Shown piece after piece: positions 19,077 to 29,300 of a stretch of DNA of 64,000 bases; positions within the stretch are counted from its first letter, which is position 1, and every line of letters begins with the position of its first letter. The translations under genes and the position numbers were made by a program. The notes beneath the pieces are model-generated. The model had not been told where the DNA came from. It was given only the letters and a program-made list of their open reading frames with translations, and did not search any database. Origin of the DNA: Candidatus Mediterraneibacter intestinavium (GTDB lineage: Bacteria; Bacillota; Clostridia; Lachnospirales; Lachnospiraceae); the NCBI GenBank assembly GCA_019119205.1, contig DWXK01000006.1, positions 88,486 to 152,485 on the forward strand, written 5' to 3'.

Positions 19077-20459
19077 ATGAAAAGAATACTTTCATTCTGT
19101 CTTGCCCTCGTCCTTGTCTTATCCCTGGCCGGATGCAGCAGCGGCGGCAGTGAAGGCGGGACTGCCACAGGCATACAGGACACACAGGCAGACAAAGGTC
19201 TGGAAGTCATGGGGGAAAATGTAACTTACGACCCCAACCATCTTGTAAACAATGGTGATCCCATCTCCATCGACTGGTGGATCTGGGCATCGGAAGACAT
19301 GTTCCGTGCCATCGCGGACGAGTATGAAGAGATTCACCCCAACGTCACGATCAATATCATCAACAATCCATGGGACGGATTCTTTACCAAACTTCCTCTG
19401 GCTCTGCAGAGGGGCGAAGAGGGACCCACACTCTACAATATCCATAACAGTTATGAAAACCTGCTCCTTAACTATATGGAGCCATATGACATCGATACAG
19501 ATGAACTGATCGCGGATTATCCTTCTGCATCGACCCATCTGATGGACGGCAAGATCTACTACGCGGATTACGGACTTTCTACCGGAATGTATTATTATAA
19601 TAAGGATCTCTGGAAAGAAGCCGGACTGACAGACAACGATATCCCAGAAACATGGGATGAATTCATCCAGGTCGCCCAAAAACTGACAAAATTTGATGAA
19701 AACGGCAATATGGTCCAGGCAGGATACAACTATAACAACTATTTCAATTCCACAGTCATCGGACTGAACTACCAGTTTGGAGACAACCTTTTCTCTGAAG
19801 ACGGGAAATCCTCTCTTGTCGACAGCGATGGTATGAAAGATGCCGTCTCCTTCCTTGTTGATCTCTATGACGAATATCATGTAGGCGACAAAGATTTCGG
19901 TACAAACTACGATCAGAGTTTCTATCAGGGACAGAGTGCGATCGTCTTTGCCTGGGGCTTCTTTGTGGGAAATCTTGCCACCAACGCTCCTGATATCGAC
20001 TATGGTACTTTTGAGATCCCGACCCAGGACGGAGAAGCTCCTTACGCTTACTACCGCTACAACGGAGAGTCCACGCCGGGTATCAACAAGAATGCAACCG
20101 ACGCACAGAAAGAAGTCGCACAGGATTTCATCCGGTTCTTCCTCGCAAGCGACGACGTGCAGATCCGGCTCAGCCAGGAGGGCGGACTTGTCCCCGCAAA
20201 GACTTCTCTTATGGATGCACCGGAGCTGAAGGATACCCCGATCGTCAAGACGGTCGGTCCTCACATCGACCGTTACATATGGCCGGGAGCAATGCCTTCC
20301 ACAGTGGAAAACAATATGAAGATTGCCGGCGAGGATATCCTGTATAATGGAAAAGATGCTGCCGACGCTCTGAAGACCGCTGCAGATACCATAGACATTG
20401 ACCTTGCGAACGCAGACTTCACCTCAAGTGAGAGTCTCTATGCATACTATGAAAAGTAA
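19077..20459 (+). CDS. Sugar ABC transporter substrate-binding lipoprotein
   Basis: 460 aa; lipobox LAGC; ISIDWWIWASEDMFRAIADEYEEIHPNVTINI. Confidence 0.92.
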   Translation: MKRILSFCLALVLVLSLAGCSSGGSEGGTATGIQDTQADKGLEVMGENVTYDPNHLVNNGDPISIDWWIWASEDMFRAIADEYEEIHPNVTINIINNPWDGFFTKLPLALQRGEEGPTLYNIHNSYENLLLNYMEPYDIDTDELIADYPSASTHLMDGKIYYADYGLSTGMYYYNKDLWKEAGLTDNDIPETWDEFIQVAQKLTKFDENGNMVQAGYNYNNYFNSTVIGLNYQFGDNLFSEDGKSSLVDSDGMKDAVSFLVDLYDEYHVGDKDFGTNYDQSFYQGQSAIVFAWGFFVGNLATNAPDIDYGTFEIPTQDGEAPYAYYRYNGESTPGINKNATDAQKEVAQDFIRFFLASDDVQIRLSQEGGLVPAKTSLMDAPELKDTPIVKTVGPHIDRYIWPGAMPSTVENNMKIAGEDILYNGKDAADALKTAADTIDIDLANADFTSSESLYAYYEK

Positions 20460-20473
20460 AGGAGGGGGAAATT

Positions 20474-21352
20474 ATGTTCAAAAGAAGGCCACTTCAAAGC
20501 AAAAGTGAGATCTGGATGCGTAATATCGCGATGGGATTTCTCATCATCTATATGACGATCTTCCTGATCATCCCTGTGATCATGGTCGTAGCGGGAAGTT
20601 TTCATCAGTGGAACCCGCTGAACCAGACTTACAACTGGATCGGCCTGGATAACTACGCCCGGATGTTTTCCTATCCGACGTTCTGGCAGTCCATGGCAAA
20701 CACCGTGATCTTCTGCGTGGTCGTCGTCATTTTCCGTGTTGCTCTCGGACTTGCGATCGCCTACGCACTCAACTCAAAACTGATGAAACACAAGACACTG
20801 TTCCGGACGATCTTTTACATGCCGACTGTAACTCCTCTGGTTGCGGTTGCATACGTATGGAAGATCATGTACAATCCTCAGTTCGGACTGATCGACAACA
20901 TTTTCGGACTGGATATCAACTGGCTGTATGACAGCAGGTTTGCTCTCATTGCATTGATGGTGATGACGATCTGGAAAGACTTCGGATATGCCGTGATCCT
21001 TTTCCTGTCCGGTCTTCTCTCCCTGCCTTCCGACTGCTACGAGTCGGCGAGCATTGACGGAGCGAACGCATGGCAGACATTCCGGTATATCACTCTTCCG
21101 CTTTTGAAGCCGACCATGCTGTTCGTGGTGGTGACTTCCATCATCTCCTATCTGCAGGCATACGTACCTGTTCTGGTCATGACTACAGGCGGTCCCGGGA
21201 CTTCTACCTACTTAAGTTCCTACCTTGTATACGACCAGGCGTTCAAGCAGTATAACTTCGGGTTCGCGTCAGCCATTTCACTGTTTATCCTTGTGCTGAC
21301 CGCGGTATTCACCTTGATCTCATTCAAGGTTACCGGTGCAAATGAAAGTTAA
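20474..21352 (+). CDS. Sugar ABC transporter permease
   Basis: 292 aa; EAA-like loop (ESASIDGANAWQTFRYITLPLLKPT). Confidence 0.92.
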   Translation: MFKRRPLQSKSEIWMRNIAMGFLIIYMTIFLIIPVIMVVAGSFHQWNPLNQTYNWIGLDNYARMFSYPTFWQSMANTVIFCVVVVIFRVALGLAIAYALNSKLMKHKTLFRTIFYMPTVTPLVAVAYVWKIMYNPQFGLIDNIFGLDINWLYDSRFALIALMVMTIWKDFGYAVILFLSGLLSLPSDCYESASIDGANAWQTFRYITLPLLKPTMLFVVVTSIISYLQAYVPVLVMTTGGPGTSTYLSSYLVYDQAFKQYNFGFASAISLFILVLTAVFTLISFKVTGANES

Positions 21353-21364
21353 GGGGGTCTGGAC

Positions 21365-22186
21365 ATGAAACACAAAACACTGACAACAGTTTTATATATC
21401 GTGCTCGCTCTGCTCGGAGTCGTCACTGTCTTCCCTTTCGTGTGGATGGTGCTGTCCTCCTTTAAGACGAACAATGAGATCCAGTCTATCATACAGACGC
21501 TGCTTCCTCAGGAGGCGATCACAGATAATTACCTGAACCTTCAGCAGACTTTTGATTTCCTGAGATATTTTATGAACAGTATCTTTATCGCCGTAGCAGT
21601 CACTGTGATCGTGATCTACACAAGCTGCCTGTGCGGCTACGTACTTGGAAAATATCAGTTTAAAGGCAAAAATATCATCTTCGGCTTCGTCATGATGACT
21701 ATGATGGTTCCCTGGTCGGTCACCATCATCCCGAGGTACACCATGTTCATGGGCGCCAGACTTCAGGATACATATATCTCTCTGATCCTGCCGGTCATGG
21801 TCAGCGGATTTGGTATCTTCATGATGAAACAGAATATGGAGTCTATTCCGGATGAACTGATCGAGGCGGCCCGGATGGATGGTTCCAATGAGTTCCAGAC
21901 CTTCCATAAGCTGGTCCTTCCGTTGTGTAAGAACGGTATCTCAGCGATCGCCATTTTCCAGTTCCTCTGGGTATGGGAGGATTACCTCTGGCCATACCTC
22001 ATGATCGACAGCGAAAAGAAGCAGCTCCTCGCCGTAGGACTTACGCTGTTCAACGGACGTTATTCCACAGATTACGGCGGACTGTTCGCAGCTACCACGA
22101 TATCCATCCTGCCGGTCATCATCGTTTACGTCATCTTCCAGAAACGTTTTGTTGCAGGCGTTGCAGCCGGAGCGGTAAAAGGATGA
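21365..22186 (+). CDS. Carbohydrate ABC transporter permease
   Basis: 273 aa; EAARMDGSNEFQTFHKLVLPLCKNG. Confidence 0.92.
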   Translation: MKHKTLTTVLYIVLALLGVVTVFPFVWMVLSSFKTNNEIQSIIQTLLPQEAITDNYLNLQQTFDFLRYFMNSIFIAVAVTVIVIYTSCLCGYVLGKYQFKGKNIIFGFVMMTMMVPWSVTIIPRYTMFMGARLQDTYISLILPVMVSGFGIFMMKQNMESIPDELIEAARMDGSNEFQTFHKLVLPLCKNGISAIAIFQFLWVWEDYLWPYLMIDSEKKQLLAVGLTLFNGRYSTDYGGLFAATTISILPVIIVYVIFQKRFVAGVAAGAVKG

Positions 22187-22228
22187 TGCATTACATAAAA
22201 TCTGAAACTTGAAAAGGAGAATGTATAT

Positions 22229-24616
22229 ATGAGACCTGAACTGATCGCAGCTACCCATCCCGAAACAAGACCGGAAAATATCCTTAAGGGCGACCGCTGG
22301 CGCATCAGCGTCCTCACGGAAAGCCTTTTGAGACTTGAGTATTCCCCGGAGGGTATCTTCGAAGACCGCGCTACCCAGTCTGTCTGGAACCGTGATTTTC
22401 CGGTGTCCACATTCCGGCGCATTGAAACAGAAGATTCTCTGGAGATCATCACACCGGCAGCACATCTGATCTACAATAAAAAAGAATTTTCACCCAATGG
22501 ACTGTCCATACAGGCGGTCGGAGATTACAGTGCCTACCACAGCATCTGGCATTACGGAGATGATTTCCGGGATCTGGGAGGAACAGCCCGCACTCTGGAT
22601 GAAGCGGACGGTGCCATTCCGCTGGAACACGGCATCATAAGCCGGAACGGTTTTTCTGTGATGGATGACAGCCGTTCTCTGGCACTCCGGGAAGACGGGT
22701 GGGTGGAGCCCCGCAGAGAGGGATGCACAGACATCTATTTCTGGGCTTACGGTCACGATTATCACCAGGCGCTCAAAGATTTCTGCCATCTGTGCGGGAA
22801 GACCCCCATGGTCCCGAGATACGCTCTGGGCAACTGGTGGAGCCGCTATTACAAATATACGGAAGAATCCTACAAAGCTTTGGTGGAACGGTTTGAAAAA
22901 GAAGACCTTCCGTTCTCTGTCGCAGTGATCGACATGGACTGGCATCTGGTGGATATCGATCCGAAATACGGAAGCGGCTGGACCGGATATACATGGAACA
23001 AGGATTTCTTTCCCGACCCGGAGGGCTTCATGAAATGGCTCCATGACCGGAACATGCATGTTACCCTGAACCTTCATCCCGCCGACGGGATCCGCGCCTT
23101 CGAGGACGCCTATCCCGAAATGGCGCAGGCGATGGGAATCGACCCGAAAACAGAACAGCCGGTCGTGTTTGATATATCTGACCCTCATTTTCTCGAGGCG
23201 ACCTTTGAACATGTACTCCACCCGGAGGAAGAAAAGGGAGTTGATTTCTGGTGGGTCGACTGGCAGTCCGGGGGCATCAGTAAAGTCGAAGGACTTGATC
23301 CCCTGTGGATGCTGAACCATTACCATTATCTGGATAACGGAAGGACCGGAAAACGTCCCATGGCGTTTTCCAGATATGCGGGACCGGGGAGCCACCGGTA
23401 TCCCGTCGGATTCTCAGGCGATACACTCATCACATGGGAATCCCTTGACTTCCAGCCGTATTTTACGGCTACGGCGTCAAACATCGGCTACGGTATGTGG
23501 AGTCATGACATCGGCGGTCATATGATGGGCTGCAAAGATGATGAGATGGCGGGTCGCTGGGTCCAGTTCGGCGTATTCTCACCGATCATGCGCCTGCACT
23601 CCAGCAGCAGTGAATTTAATGGAAAGGAGCCCTGGCGTTACAAACCGGAGATCTGCTCCATGATGAAGGAATTTTTACGTCTGCGGCACCGGCTCATCCC
23701 CTATCTCTATACAATGAACCATCGTGCTTACGCGGAAGACATTCCTCTGATCCTTCCGATGTACTACGACTATCCGGAGGAGGAAGCTGCTTACCATGTT
23801 CCCAATGAATATGCCTTCGGGAGCGAGATGATCGTGGCTCCGGTCACGACTCCCCGGATCACCGGCCTGAATGCTGCCAAGACAAAGGTATGGCTTCCGG
23901 ACGGGACTTTCTTCGATATCTTCACCGGAAGAAAATATCGGGGGAACCGAAACATCACGATGTATCGCGGCATCAATTCCATCCCTGTCCTCGCCAAGGC
24001 AGGGGCCGTCATCCCAACCGCCTGCGACATCCATGATGTGGAAACCAATCCGGAAGAGCTCTGTATCCACGTGTACGCCGGAGCAGCCGGGAGTTTTACG
24101 CTCTATGAAGACGACAATGTCTCGGAGGAATACAAGAACGGCAGATGCGCGACCACCAAGATGTATTTCCTCTGGGGCAAAGACGCAGAATTCCTGATCG
24201 ACGGTGCGAAAGGCGCCACAGACCTGATCCCTGCCAAGCGGACCTATGTGGTAAAGATCCACGGTATAACGCCGTGCGAAGACAGGACTTCCCTGTTCGT
24301 AAACGGCTTCGACGATGTTCCTGATGGCCTGACGGTATACGACGGCGAGACACGCACGCTCACCTGCACCCTGGAGGGCATTCCCTCCGACGCGCGCGTC
24401 CGCATCCTTATCACCGATGTGTCAGAAGCAGGAAACGACATTGTAAAAGAATCGTTCGACTTCCTGAACCAGGCAGAGATATCCTTTGTCCTGAAGGATG
24501 AACTCTACCGTCTGATCGAAGCAGCATCAGACCGGACGGTCCTTCTGTCACAGCTTGCCGCAATGGAGCTGGACCGGGATCTCTTCGGTGCGCTGACAGA
24601 GATCATCAGCGCATAA
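22229..24616 (+). CDS. Glycoside hydrolase family 31 (alpha-glucosidase/xylosidase-like)
   Basis: 795 aa; FSVAVIDMDWHLVD, DFWWVDWQSGG, SHDIGGHM, FGVFSPIMRLHSS. Confidence 0.92.
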   Translation: MRPELIAATHPETRPENILKGDRWRISVLTESLLRLEYSPEGIFEDRATQSVWNRDFPVSTFRRIETEDSLEIITPAAHLIYNKKEFSPNGLSIQAVGDYSAYHSIWHYGDDFRDLGGTARTLDEADGAIPLEHGIISRNGFSVMDDSRSLALREDGWVEPRREGCTDIYFWAYGHDYHQALKDFCHLCGKTPMVPRYALGNWWSRYYKYTEESYKALVERFEKEDLPFSVAVIDMDWHLVDIDPKYGSGWTGYTWNKDFFPDPEGFMKWLHDRNMHVTLNLHPADGIRAFEDAYPEMAQAMGIDPKTEQPVVFDISDPHFLEATFEHVLHPEEEKGVDFWWVDWQSGGISKVEGLDPLWMLNHYHYLDNGRTGKRPMAFSRYAGPGSHRYPVGFSGDTLITWESLDFQPYFTATASNIGYGMWSHDIGGHMMGCKDDEMAGRWVQFGVFSPIMRLHSSSSEFNGKEPWRYKPEICSMMKEFLRLRHRLIPYLYTMNHRAYAEDIPLILPMYYDYPEEEAAYHVPNEYAFGSEMIVAPVTTPRITGLNAAKTKVWLPDGTFFDIFTGRKYRGNRNITMYRGINSIPVLAKAGAVIPTACDIHDVETNPEELCIHVYAGAAGSFTLYEDDNVSEEYKNGRCATTKMYFLWGKDAEFLIDGAKGATDLIPAKRTYVVKIHGITPCEDRTSLFVNGFDDVPDGLTVYDGETRTLTCTLEGIPSDARVRILITDVSEAGNDIVKESFDFLNQAEISFVLKDELYRLIEAASDRTVLLSQLAAMELDRDLFGALTEIISA

Positions 24617-24625
24617 CCGGACAAA

Positions 24626-24665
24626 AAAAAGGCTGTAGAAACGAATATGTTTCTGCAGCCTTTTT
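24626..24665. terminator. Intrinsic terminator
   Basis: AAAAAGGCTGTAGAAAC...GTTTCTGCAGCCTTTTT. Confidence 0.85.
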
Positions 24666-24707
24666 CATATATTGTTTATATCGGTCACGATATACTGCCC
24701 GTATCGC

Positions 24708-25727
24708 TCAAATGGCAATGCTGTCCCGGTATTCTTTCGGCGTTTTACCAAGAGTTGCTTTAAACAGCCGGGTAAAATAATTTACATCTGAGATCCCGCA
24801 GTGCTGCGCGATAGTCTGGACCTGAAGCCGGGTGGAGTTCAGGAGAAAGACAGCCTGTTCGATCCGTTTCCCGTTTACATATTCTGTCAGTGTCTTCCCC
24901 GTCTCTTTTTTAAACAGAGTTGACAGATAACTGGCATTGACTCCAAACTCTGCCGCCTGCGCTTTCAAGCTCAGGTCCGCAGTCAGATCCATATCGATCT
25001 GAGTCAGGACTTTTCTCACCAGAAGCGAATAGTCTTTCATAGAATGATTTGTCACAAGGAGACAGTATTTTCTCACCATTTCCTTTGCCAGAAGGCTCAT
25101 CCCTTTCTCTGAGTTGAGCTGCTCGATCTTATGCGCAAACCTGGAAGAAAGTTCATCGATATGGATAGGATGCACATCCGCGCTCTCCACCGCTTTTCGC
25201 AGGAGTGTGTTCATGATGATCAGATAGTTCTTCACATTTCTCAGCCGGTCCGGCGTCCGAAGCTCCAGCCAGTGCCCTGATCCGCTCAGAAGAGCCTCCG
25301 CCCTGTGGGTCTGCCCCTTTGCCACAGCCTGGATCAGACGGTTCTCCACCTCATACCGCTCTGCCAGTATCTGCATCATCTGCTGGGACTCCCCTTCTCC
25401 TCCGTCTTCTCTGCTGCCTGCTTCCGCTTCAACATCCAGGGAGATCCCGCTGTTTATATCCTGCAGTTCAAAGTTATCTATGCTTCCCCATATCCTCTCC
25501 CCGAATGTATTTACCATGGAAAGGAGCACGCTTTCATCGTAGATCCGCGGCAGTCCGACGAAGAACTGTTCCAGCCGGCGGTAGTGCTTTTCCGGAAATG
25601 ACAGATACTCCGCCACATCATAGATCATCTTTTTCGTCACCTCTGTCAGCATGTACGGACCGATCAGGAAAAGATCCTGTCCTTTTCTTCCCGGTTCCGG
25701 CAGCCGGAACAGAAGGTATCGGTACAT
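24708..25727 (-). CDS. AraC family transcriptional regulator, probably 5'-truncated
   Basis: C-terminal AraC HTHs (ADLSLKAQAAEFGVNASYLSTLFKKETGKTLTEYVNGKRIEQ...); RLPEPGRKGQDLFLIGPYML looks like the middle of the sensor domain. ORF open to 25991 but that part is antisense to a Gly-rich ORF. Confidence 0.75.
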   Translation of the reverse strand: MYRYLLFRLPEPGRKGQDLFLIGPYMLTEVTKKMIYDVAEYLSFPEKHYRRLEQFFVGLPRIYDESVLLSMVNTFGERIWGSIDNFELQDINSGISLDVEAEAGSREDGGEGESQQMMQILAERYEVENRLIQAVAKGQTHRAEALLSGSGHWLELRTPDRLRNVKNYLIIMNTLLRKAVESADVHPIHIDELSSRFAHKIEQLNSEKGMSLLAKEMVRKYCLLVTNHSMKDYSLLVRKVLTQIDMDLTADLSLKAQAAEFGVNASYLSTLFKKETGKTLTEYVNGKRIEQAVFLLNSTRLQVQTIAQHCGISDVNYFTRLFKATLGKTPKEYRDSIAI

Positions 25728-26220
25728 GCACGCCGAACTGATCCTTCTTGAAGACCTGTTCCACATATCCATAGATGAACTCGTAGGCCGTGAGACAGCA
25801 GATACAGGCGCAGAGCCAGAGTCCGGGCTTCTCGCCCTGGGCGGGATCGCATCCGGCATCTTTTCCCTGGGCGGGATTTCCGCGGGTCTCTTCTCTTTTG
25901 GCGGACTGTCCGCGGGGCTTCTGCTTTCCGTCGGCGGATTCTCCGTGGGAACTGTCGCCATCGGCGGACTGGCTCTCGGGATCTTTGCCATTGGTGGCGG
26001 CGCCTTCGGAGTCTATGCCCTGGGCGGAGCGGCAGTGGCGCAGAAGATCGCCGCAGGCGGAGCCGCGCAGGCAGCCATTGCCATTGGAGACGCAGCGAAC
26101 GGCGAGATCGCCATCGACATAAATAATCCCGTCCCGCCATCTGTGATCCGGGACATCATCCTGGAAAAGTTTCCGGGGACATGGGATATCATCGTAGAAA
26201 TCTTCTCTCATACCGTATAG
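25726..26220 (+). CDS. 5'-truncated XRE-HTH / Gly-rich hydrophobic repeat protein
   Basis: MHAELILLEDLFHISIDELVGRE resembles the end of an XRE domain, then ALGGIASGIFSLGGISAGLFSFGGLSAGL... repeats. ORF open from 25651. Confidence 0.6.
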   Translation: MHAELILLEDLFHISIDELVGRETADTGAEPESGLLALGGIASGIFSLGGISAGLFSFGGLSAGLLLSVGGFSVGTVAIGGLALGIFAIGGGAFGVYALGGAAVAQKIAAGGAAQAAIAIGDAANGEIAIDINNPVPPSVIRDIILEKFPGTWDIIVEIFSHTV

Positions 26221-26290
26221 TCTATAGTCCCAAAAGAACGGTTACCCGATTGGCAGTAAAGAATTTCCTCATTAAAAAACTTTCCCGTCA

Positions 26291-26352
26291 ATGCAGAAAG
26301 CTGCAGCCAGGCAGGACGATCACGCCTTCCCTTTGCTGCAGCTTTTCTGCAT
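26291..26352 (-). terminator. Terminator-like inverted repeat downstream of the EndoQ-UvrD gene
   Basis: ATGCAGAAAGCTGCAG...CTGCAGCTTTTCTGCAT. Confidence 0.55.
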
Positions 26353-26360
26353 ACTCTGGT

Positions 26361-29300
26361 TTACATTTCAAACAGGCTCATCTGATGCCAGTTCTCTTCT
26401 TTTTTCTTCTCCACATTTTCCTCTTCCATCAATCCATCAGGAAGATTCTTAAGAAACTCTGACATTTCTCCGGATGTCGTAAGAAGCAGTTCCTCCTTCC
26501 CCCGTGTCATTCCCACATAGAACAGCCGTCTCTCCTCTTCTCTGTCGCAGGGATGCTTTTCGCTCTCCAGCGGGATCGATCCCTGGTCCGCCCCATAGAT
26601 AAATACAACCGGGAACTCCAGCCCTTTGGAGCCGTGCAGTGTCATGATGGTCACAGCATCCGCAGTATATTTCTTCGTCCCGCAGCGCTTCAGATCGCTC
26701 TCCACTCCCAGACTGACCGCATTCATAAACTCCGTCATTGTCTTATAGAACACTGCCATCTGAAGAAATTTCCGCATCGCCGGATCCTCAGACATCCCCA
26801 TCTCTTCCATCCACTGCTCTATGAATTTCTGAGGTTTTTTCTTTTGATACAACGGTCTGAATTTCTCCGCAGCAGACCGGATCACCTCCCCGGTCATCTC
26901 GTTCCACTCCAGTTTCCAGAGCTGCTCCGCCGAACTTTTCATTGCCTCAATATCCTCCGGGTCTTCCAGATAACGGAAAAAGCAGAGACTGTCCTGCACC
27001 GTGCTCTCCTTCAGAAAGTCCTCCCGTCCTGCCACGATATAGGGAATGCTCTCTTTCTTCAGGCATTTTTCCACCAGTTCCGCCTGGTGATGGGTCCTGC
27101 ACAGGACTGCCATCTCGTCGAATCCTCTTACTCTTCGCCCGTCCTGCTCCCACGCATTCTGATGGGCCTCCAGCATTCCGATGCCTCCGACCATGCGGTC
27201 GATCTCTTTCGCGATAAAAATGGCCTCTCCCAGAGGACTGCCCGCACGGATCAGCCGGACCGGGGCATTGTCCGGACAGTTGGGATGGAGTGCCCGCTGT
27301 CCGCTGCTGCATGGCGCTTCGCAGGGCTCATTTTCCAGGAGTCTCTCATCCGAATCTTCTCCGGTCCCCTTCTCTTCCTGAGATATCACAGCCGTGGCTG
27401 CATTCAGGATCTGCGGTGAGGAACGATAATTTTCCTTCAGCGTCACCGTCTCAAGGTCACTGTATTCTTTCCTAAGTCTCTCAAAACATGCCGCGTCTGC
27501 TCCCCTGAATCCATAAATAGACTGGTCCGGATCACCGATCACAAACAACTCTCTGCCAGCACGGCTCCACAGTTTTACTAATCGGAACTGGACCGGATCG
27601 ATATCTTGAAACTCATCTACGAGCAGATAGCGGAACCTCTTTTCCCATCCCGCCGCAGCCTCGCCATTTTCAATCCGGCGTACCGTCCGAAGCAGAAGAT
27701 CGTCAAAGTCCCACAGGTTCTTTTCCTCTTTTTTCTTCTCATAGAGATCCCATGCCTTTTTCCATTCCTTTTCCGGTATCATCTCCTCTGACAGCATCTC
27801 ATCATTCTCACTACGTTCTGCTTCTGTCTCCGATTTGCATCTTGAGACCATCTCCAGGAACCGCTTTGCATTTATCGAGATCCCGCTCTCTACAACCGTC
27901 TCCTCCGCCAGCCTGCGCTGCTCCTCGTCGGTCATGAGTACAGGTTTCTCCCCCTGCGCTTTCAGGAAATCCAGACAGATAGCATGGAATGTACCGATCT
28001 GCAAAGCCCGGGCAGTCTGTTTCTTTCCGGTTTCCCGCTCGATCCGCTCCCGCATCTCGGCAGCTGCCTGGTTGGTAAATGTGACCGCAGTGATATCCGA
28101 CGGCTTTACTTTCCGATATTCCATCAGATAGCGCAGACGTGAGACCAGTGTCTTCGTCTTTCCCGTTCCGGGTCCTGCTTTCACGGCGATCCGGGGTGAA
28201 GTACAGCGTACGGCATACGCCTGCTCCGGATTCAGGACCGGAGCAGACGGTTTCTTTGTCGGAATATTTTCCCGTCTCGACGTCCCGGTATCTTCCCGTT
28301 TCAGCGAGCGGGCCTCCTCCGTTTCCGGCGCAGGAGCATCTTTCGATATCTCTTCTTCAACTTCTGAACTCATTTCCGGCTTTCCTTCGCTGTCCCGTTC
28401 CTTATCTTTCCTTCTGTTCACAGGTACGGCTCCTGCTGCCGGCACACCAAGCATATCAAAAAAGTTCATCTGCCCTTCCGTGTTGTTCAGTTCCTCTGCG
28501 CTGAACAGCCTGATCACGCCATACTCCCCGTCAAATCCCGGAATCCGCTCCACCTGACCGCTCCGGAGCCGTTCGATCCCTTCCGCCAGCCTTGTGCCTG
28601 CCGCCCGCCGGATCTCTTCCAGAGGGAGATTCCGCAGAATCTCGAATTCCGGTCCGAGCTGAGAAAGAATGCGTCGGTATTCCCTGTCCACCTTTTTGCC
28701 CGCCGCCGACGCTCCGACGGACGCCCCGATCACTTCCGGAAGTGGAACCAGGCTCTCAAACCTCTTTGCGTTTTTTCTCACATATCCTTCCTCCCGGTCA
28801 GCAAGTTCCTCCACCCGATGTGACACGCCGATCGTGATCTTCCTGCCGCACACCGGACATTTCCCGTTGTACTTCATGGTCTCGGAGGGCGTCAGGCAGA
28901 GATTGCATTTCCGGTGTCCGTCCATATGATACTTTCCTTCTTCCGGAAAGAATTCAATGGTTCCGTCAAGCCCTTTCCCTGTCTGGATCGCATCTGCCAG
29001 AGCGCCATAGGACATGGGGATATCAAACAGATTCGCCTCCCGCCCCAGCTTTGCAGGCGAATGAGCGTCTGAATTGGAGATCAGCTGAAAACGGTCCAGT
29101 GCGGACACGCGCCAATTCATCGGAGGATCCGAGGAAAGTCCTGTCTCCATCGCATGGATATAAGGCGTAAGGTCTTCGAAACACTCCTCCACCGTATCAA
29201 ATCCGGAAAATGCGCCGAACAGAGAAAAATGAGGCGTCCAGATATGAGCCGGCACATAGACGGCGGAAGGACACAGTTCCAGGATGATCTCCAGAAGGTC

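Noticed and set aside
22490-23395. 301-aa - strand ORF
   Set aside because: Antisense to GH31; no independent support.
25728-25991. N-terminal extension of the AraC ORF (MAKIPRASPPMATVPTENPP...)
   Set aside because: It is the complement of the Gly-rich repeat coding strand and has no AraC resemblance.
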